A stretch of DNA of 25,363 nt from a virus, in IMG/VR virus record IMGVR_UViG_3300009159_000287, positions 1 to 25,363 of that record; one strand, written 5' to 3'. Below, piece after piece: positions 23,070-25,363 of the stretch (within the stretch, counting starts at the first letter, position 1; each line of letters opens with the position of its first letter). The notes below the pieces were generated by a model. It made no database searches. It saw only the letters and a program-made list of their open reading frames with translations, and was not told where the DNA came from. The position numbers were made by a program, and so were the translations under genes.

Positions 23070-23348
23070 ATGCCAATTCAACAGATTACATCCGGAATCA
23101 TATCAGATAATGCAGTTGTTGCTGCTGATATTGCTGATGGTTCAATTACCTCTGCTAAGTTAGCTGCAGGTGCTGGTGGTCAATTTATTGATACACAAAC
23201 AGTTCATGTGATGTATTATAACGCACAGAATGTTACAGCAAACTTAACTGTATCAGCAAATCAAAATGCGTTTACTGCGGGACCACTCACTATTGATGCC
23301 CCATACTCAGTAACATTGAATGCTGGTTCTACTTGGGTAATTCTATAA
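23070..23348 (+). CDS. Small fibre protein with SITSAKL motif (92 residues)
   Basis: The protein starts PIQQITSGIISDNAVVAADIAD and then has DGSITSAKLAAG (about 23-34), the D-G-x-I-x-x-x-K-L motif of phage fibres. The rest is short beta: NVTANLTVSANQNAFTAGPLTI, then PYSVTLNAGSTWVIL. It probably acts as a fibre shaft or connector. The next gene starts on its stop codon (TAATG at 23346-23350), so they are probably translated together. The function is inferred from the motif and position only. Confidence 0.65.
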   Translation: MPIQQITSGIISDNAVVAADIADGSITSAKLAAGAGGQFIDTQTVHVMYYNAQNVTANLTVSANQNAFTAGPLTIDAPYSVTLNAGSTWVIL

Positions 23349-23878
23349 TGGCAAATTTAAAATTAAAAAATCCTGCTGGCGGTTCGTTAAACTTAGTAAG
23401 TGCTGATGGTGCTTCAGATTTAACAGTTACATTTCCAGCAACAACTGGTACTGCAATGGTTAGTGGCAATATGCCAGCGTTTAGTGCTTATCCTACCGCA
23501 GGAGTATCTTGTGCATCAGGCACTGATACAAAAGTTCTTTTTCAAACAGAGGACTTTGACACAAACAATAATTTTGCTTCTAGCCGCTTTACCCCAACTG
23601 TAGCTGGTTACTATCTTGTTATTGGAATGGCACGGTTTGGTCCAATTACAGCAACCCTTACTATTGGTTCAATATTTGTAAATGGTAGCGTTTATTCTAG
23701 GGGAAGTGGAGCTTCTTGCTCATCATCTTATACGTATAACCAATGTTCAGCTATTGTTTATCTAAACGGCTCAACTGACTATGTTGAATTTTATGCTTAT
23801 CAAAACTCTGGCTCAGCACAAACTACCGACTACTACACAGCTTATAAATTTACTGGTTCATTGTTGAGGGCAGCATAA
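23348..23878 (+). CDS. C1q-like receptor-binding fibre protein
   Basis: I chose the ATG at 23348, which overlaps the preceding stop, rather than the in-frame ATG at 23333. The protein is 176 residues. Residues 1-45 form a fibre-type stem (MANLKLKNPAGGSLNLVS, then TFPATTGTAMVSG). Then comes a C1q-like head: PAFSAYPTAGVSCASG near 46-60, KVLFQTEDFDTNNNFASSRFTPTVAGYYLVIG near 65-95, IFVNGS, YLNGSTDYVEFYAY near 145-158, and a final FTGSLLRA. This order, ending with Gly-Tyr-Tyr, N-G-S and a closing strand, is characteristic of C1q/TNF-type heads in phage fibres. A second, incomplete C1q-type head starts at 24896. It probably binds the host surface. Confidence 0.75.
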   Translation: MANLKLKNPAGGSLNLVSADGASDLTVTFPATTGTAMVSGNMPAFSAYPTAGVSCASGTDTKVLFQTEDFDTNNNFASSRFTPTVAGYYLVIGMARFGPITATLTIGSIFVNGSVYSRGSGASCSSSYTYNQCSAIVYLNGSTDYVEFYAYQNSGSAQTTDYYTAYKFTGSLLRAA

Positions 23879-24057
23879 TGTTAATGGAAAAAATTAAATC
23901 CCTATACCCATCATTAGTTGATGATGATTTTTCACCTTTTCGTGGAACAATTCATTTGCAAAACGATTCAGATGGCAAAGGTGATTATATCGCCAAGTGG
24001 GAACACCCTACTTTAACTAGACCAACACAAGCTCAACTCGATGAGGTAACAGAATAA
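23878..24057 (+). CDS. Short fibre-chaperone-like protein (59 residues)
   Basis: This reading frame is too short for common length cut-offs. It starts MLMEKIKSLYPSLVDDDFSP and ends YIAKWEHPTLTRPTQAQLDE followed by VTE. An in-frame ATG at 23884 is an alternative start. Both flanks overlap: its ATG sits on the stop of the C1q gene (TAATG) and its stop carries the next ATG (TAATG), which supports translation. The C-terminal W-x2-P-x5-T-x2-Q-x-D pattern is the same as in the protein at 24590 and is typical of small tail-fibre assembly chaperones. Compared with that 100-residue protein, this one lacks the C-terminal half. It may be a half-length chaperone or a shortened remnant. Confidence 0.6.
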   Translation: MLMEKIKSLYPSLVDDDFSPFRGTIHLQNDSDGKGDYIAKWEHPTLTRPTQAQLDEVTE

Positions 24058-24593
24058 TGCCTTTAGTTCTCAATAGTTCATCAATCACAGGATTAGCTTC
24101 TTCTGGTGGTTTTTCATCCAGACAAACTGGTGAAGTGCTGCAAGTTGTGAGTGCAAATACAAGAACATACTCTACAACATCGACCACAGGCTCTTGGATA
24201 GATAGTGGAATTTCAGCGTCTATTACACCAACAAGTTCATCTAGTAGGATTTTAGTTATAGCTGCTCCTAGTGTGTTAATAGATAGAGTTTCAAGTTTCG
24301 ACAATCTTGCGTTTTTAATTGTAGATAGAAGCGGAACAAAACTAGCTGCAAGTTTTACCAATTTAAGAGCTTACGATAGAGGTGGATCAGGAAATCAGCT
24401 TCAAACTAAACCATCTGTTTCATTTGTAGATAGTCCTTCAACAACAAGTAGTATAACATATAAAATTTATTCTTGGTTGCCTTCATCTGGAGCAATTACT
24501 GTTTCTTTTAATTCAACAGAAGGAGCGAGTCCATCAGTTGATGGACTTACAGAGTGTGCCAGCACATTAACTTTAATGGAGATTGCAGGATGA
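24057..24593 (+). CDS. Fibre-tip protein of the VLQVVxANTxxxxSTTS type (178 residues)
   Basis: The N-terminus has SITGLASSGGFSSRQTGEVLQVVSANTRTYSTTSTT (about 8-45), then GISASITPTSSSSRILVIAAPSVL near 51-74. I recognise the pattern GxVLQVVxA, then S-I-T-P-T-S-S-S-S-x-I-L-V, from tail-fibre-type proteins of many marine phages. The rest is beta (KLAASFTNLRAYDRGG, SVSFVDSPSTTSSITYKIYSWLP, then SFNSTEG). The start lies on the stop of the 59-residue gene, and the next gene begins with ATGA on this stop. The coupling with chaperone-like genes suggests a fibre tip with its own assembly helper. The binding partner is unknown. Confidence 0.65.
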   Translation: MPLVLNSSSITGLASSGGFSSRQTGEVLQVVSANTRTYSTTSTTGSWIDSGISASITPTSSSSRILVIAAPSVLIDRVSSFDNLAFLIVDRSGTKLAASFTNLRAYDRGGSGNQLQTKPSVSFVDSPSTTSSITYKIYSWLPSSGAITVSFNSTEGASPSVDGLTECASTLTLMEIAG

Positions 24594-24892
24594 TTATTAC
24601 TAAAATAAAAGCAATCTTATCTCTTGTTCCAAATGCTCAAGTCAATATTTATGGTAATGATGTTCAATGGGTTAATCCTGTTATTGCTCCAGTAACTAAC
24701 GAACAGATTGACAATGAACTTCTTCGTCTTACAGCAGAATACGAAGCCAAGCAATATCAAAGAAATCGTGCTTTAGAATACCCATCATACACAGATTACC
24801 TTGACGGTGTAGTGAAAGGTGACCAAGAACAAATTGATGCCTATATTGCAGCCTGCCAGGCCGTTAAGACTAAATATCCAAAACCAGAGTAA
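24590..24892 (+). CDS. Tail-fibre assembly chaperone-like protein (100 residues)
   Basis: I start it at the ATG at 24590, which overlaps the stop of the previous gene (ATGA). An upstream in-frame ATG at 24554 would overlap it by more and is less likely. The N-terminal half has DVQWVNPVIAPVTNEQID (about 24-41), which aligns with the 59-residue protein. The C-terminal half has LLRLTAEYEAKQYQRNRALE followed by YPSYTDYLDGVVKGD, then a helix ending VKTKYPKP. The string RxxEYPSxxDYLDGxVKGD is known from small chaperone-like genes next to fibre genes in marine phages. The role is probably to help assemble the neighbouring fibre tips. Confidence 0.7.
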   Translation: MIITKIKAILSLVPNAQVNIYGNDVQWVNPVIAPVTNEQIDNELLRLTAEYEAKQYQRNRALEYPSYTDYLDGVVKGDQEQIDAYIAACQAVKTKYPKPE

Positions 24893-24895
24893 ACT

Positions 24896-25363
24896 ATGAG
24901 CGTCTTAAAATTAAATCAAATACAAACAGCTAGTGGCGTCATTATGGCTAACCTTAATTCCAGCGGAGCAAATGCTGGAATTCAATTAGCATCCAACTTA
25001 GCGCCAGCGTTTAGTGCTTACATGACAACAAATCAAACACTAGCTTATAACTCGGCTGCAAAACTTTCTTTTAATGCAAAAGAATTTGATACTGCTAGTT
25101 GTTTTAATACAACCAATTATCGCTTTACACCAACTATAGCTGGCTATTATCAAATTAACAGTTCTATGATGTGGACTGGAACAGCAGCTCGTAATTATTA
25201 TGTTGGTTTTTATATATACAAAAACGGCTCAAATATTAGAGCCACGCTTCAATCTTTTGCTCTTGGTACAGGCACCGACAGCGTAATAGTTGTGACAGGT
25301 CTTATATATATGAACGGCTCAACTGATTATTTGGAGAGTTATGGTTATCAAGTTGATTACACA
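24896..25363 (+). CDS. Second C1q-like fibre head (partial, runs off the window)
   Basis: This gene starts at ATG 24896, three bases after the chaperone stop, and has no stop before the window edge; 156 codons are visible. It begins MSVLKLNQIQTASGVIMANL, then NAGIQLASNLAPAFSAYMTT. The head continues with LSFNAKEFDTASCF, then YRFTPTIAGYYQIN, FYIYKNGS and GLIYMNGSTDYLESYGYQVD. This is the same C1q-like order as at 23348. The two genes share the DNA string GCCAGCGTTTAGTGCTTA (18 bases), and both have AACGGCTCAACTGA before TAT. They are paralogues. The end of the domain and the stop lie outside the window. Confidence 0.75.
   Translation, partial: MSVLKLNQIQTASGVIMANLNSSGANAGIQLASNLAPAFSAYMTTNQTLAYNSAAKLSFNAKEFDTASCFNTTNYRFTPTIAGYYQINSSMMWTGTAARNYYVGFYIYKNGSNIRATLQSFALGTGTDSVIVVTGLIYMNGSTDYLESYGYQVDYT

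Noticed and set aside
23333-23347. Upstream start for the first C1q gene
   Set aside because: The ATG at 23348 overlaps the previous stop in the pattern used by other genes here, and begins MANLKLK, a typical fibre stem.
21244-25363. Diversity-generating retroelement acting on the adhesin genes
   Set aside because: No reverse transcriptase gene or template repeat is visible. The related C1q and glycine-rich copies differ throughout, not only at adenines.

Overview
The window is a stretch of the virion-structure region of a T4-like, contractile-tailed phage (myovirus). The evidence is a nearly complete set of T4-type baseplate genes. They resemble the compact marine or freshwater relatives (T4-like cyanophages and pelagiphages) more than T4 itself: gp5 lacks the lysozyme domain, gp8 is enlarged, a very large DUF4815-type protein follows gp8, and the downstream fibre genes are small and rich in Gly, Ser, Thr, Ala and Asn. 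The DNA is AT-rich except in the glycine-rich fibre genes. I cannot name the host. I saw no tRNA, rRNA, CRISPR array, insertion sequence, integrase, reverse transcriptase or metabolic gene.

Layout. Positions 1-2041 are on the minus strand. Reading in the direction of transcription they are head-completion nuclease gp4, a conserved unnamed T4-like protein, a gp54-like tail-tube-type baseplate protein, and the start of gp26 (cut by the window edge). A 36-base gap at 2042-2077 separates these from a long plus-strand block. That block runs gp48 (tube cap), gp53 (wedge), a gp27-like hub protein, gp5 (OB fold plus beta-helix spike with a histidine tip), gp25 (sheath initiator), gp6 (wedge), a large wedge or fibre-linked protein in the gp7 position, gp8 (wedge), a 1980-residue DUF4815-type structural protein and a 76-residue coiled-coil protein. 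From 19123 to the end lies a run of small tail-fibre and adhesin genes. These include an Ala/Asn-repeat protein, two related small beta proteins, a protein with a duplicated beta domain, two paralogous glycine-rich adhesins, two C1q-like heads and two short chaperone-like proteins.

The genes work together. gp5, gp27-like, gp48 and the gp54-like protein form the central hub, spike and start of the tail tube. gp25, gp53, gp6, the gp7-position protein and gp8 form the wedges and sheath start. The DUF4815 protein and the small downstream proteins probably form the peripheral, host-contacting part. Genes are packed tightly, with many stop/start overlaps (TAATG or ATGA). Boxes matching or nearly matching the T4 late promoter (TATAAATA) lie in front of several gene groups, which fits late expression.

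The most notable features are two. First, small beta modules recur across four consecutive baseplate proteins and the downstream fibre genes. Second, the last 2 kb alternate C1q-like heads with chaperone-like genes, one of which looks like a half-length version of the other. I found nothing that supports an unknown non-structural system.
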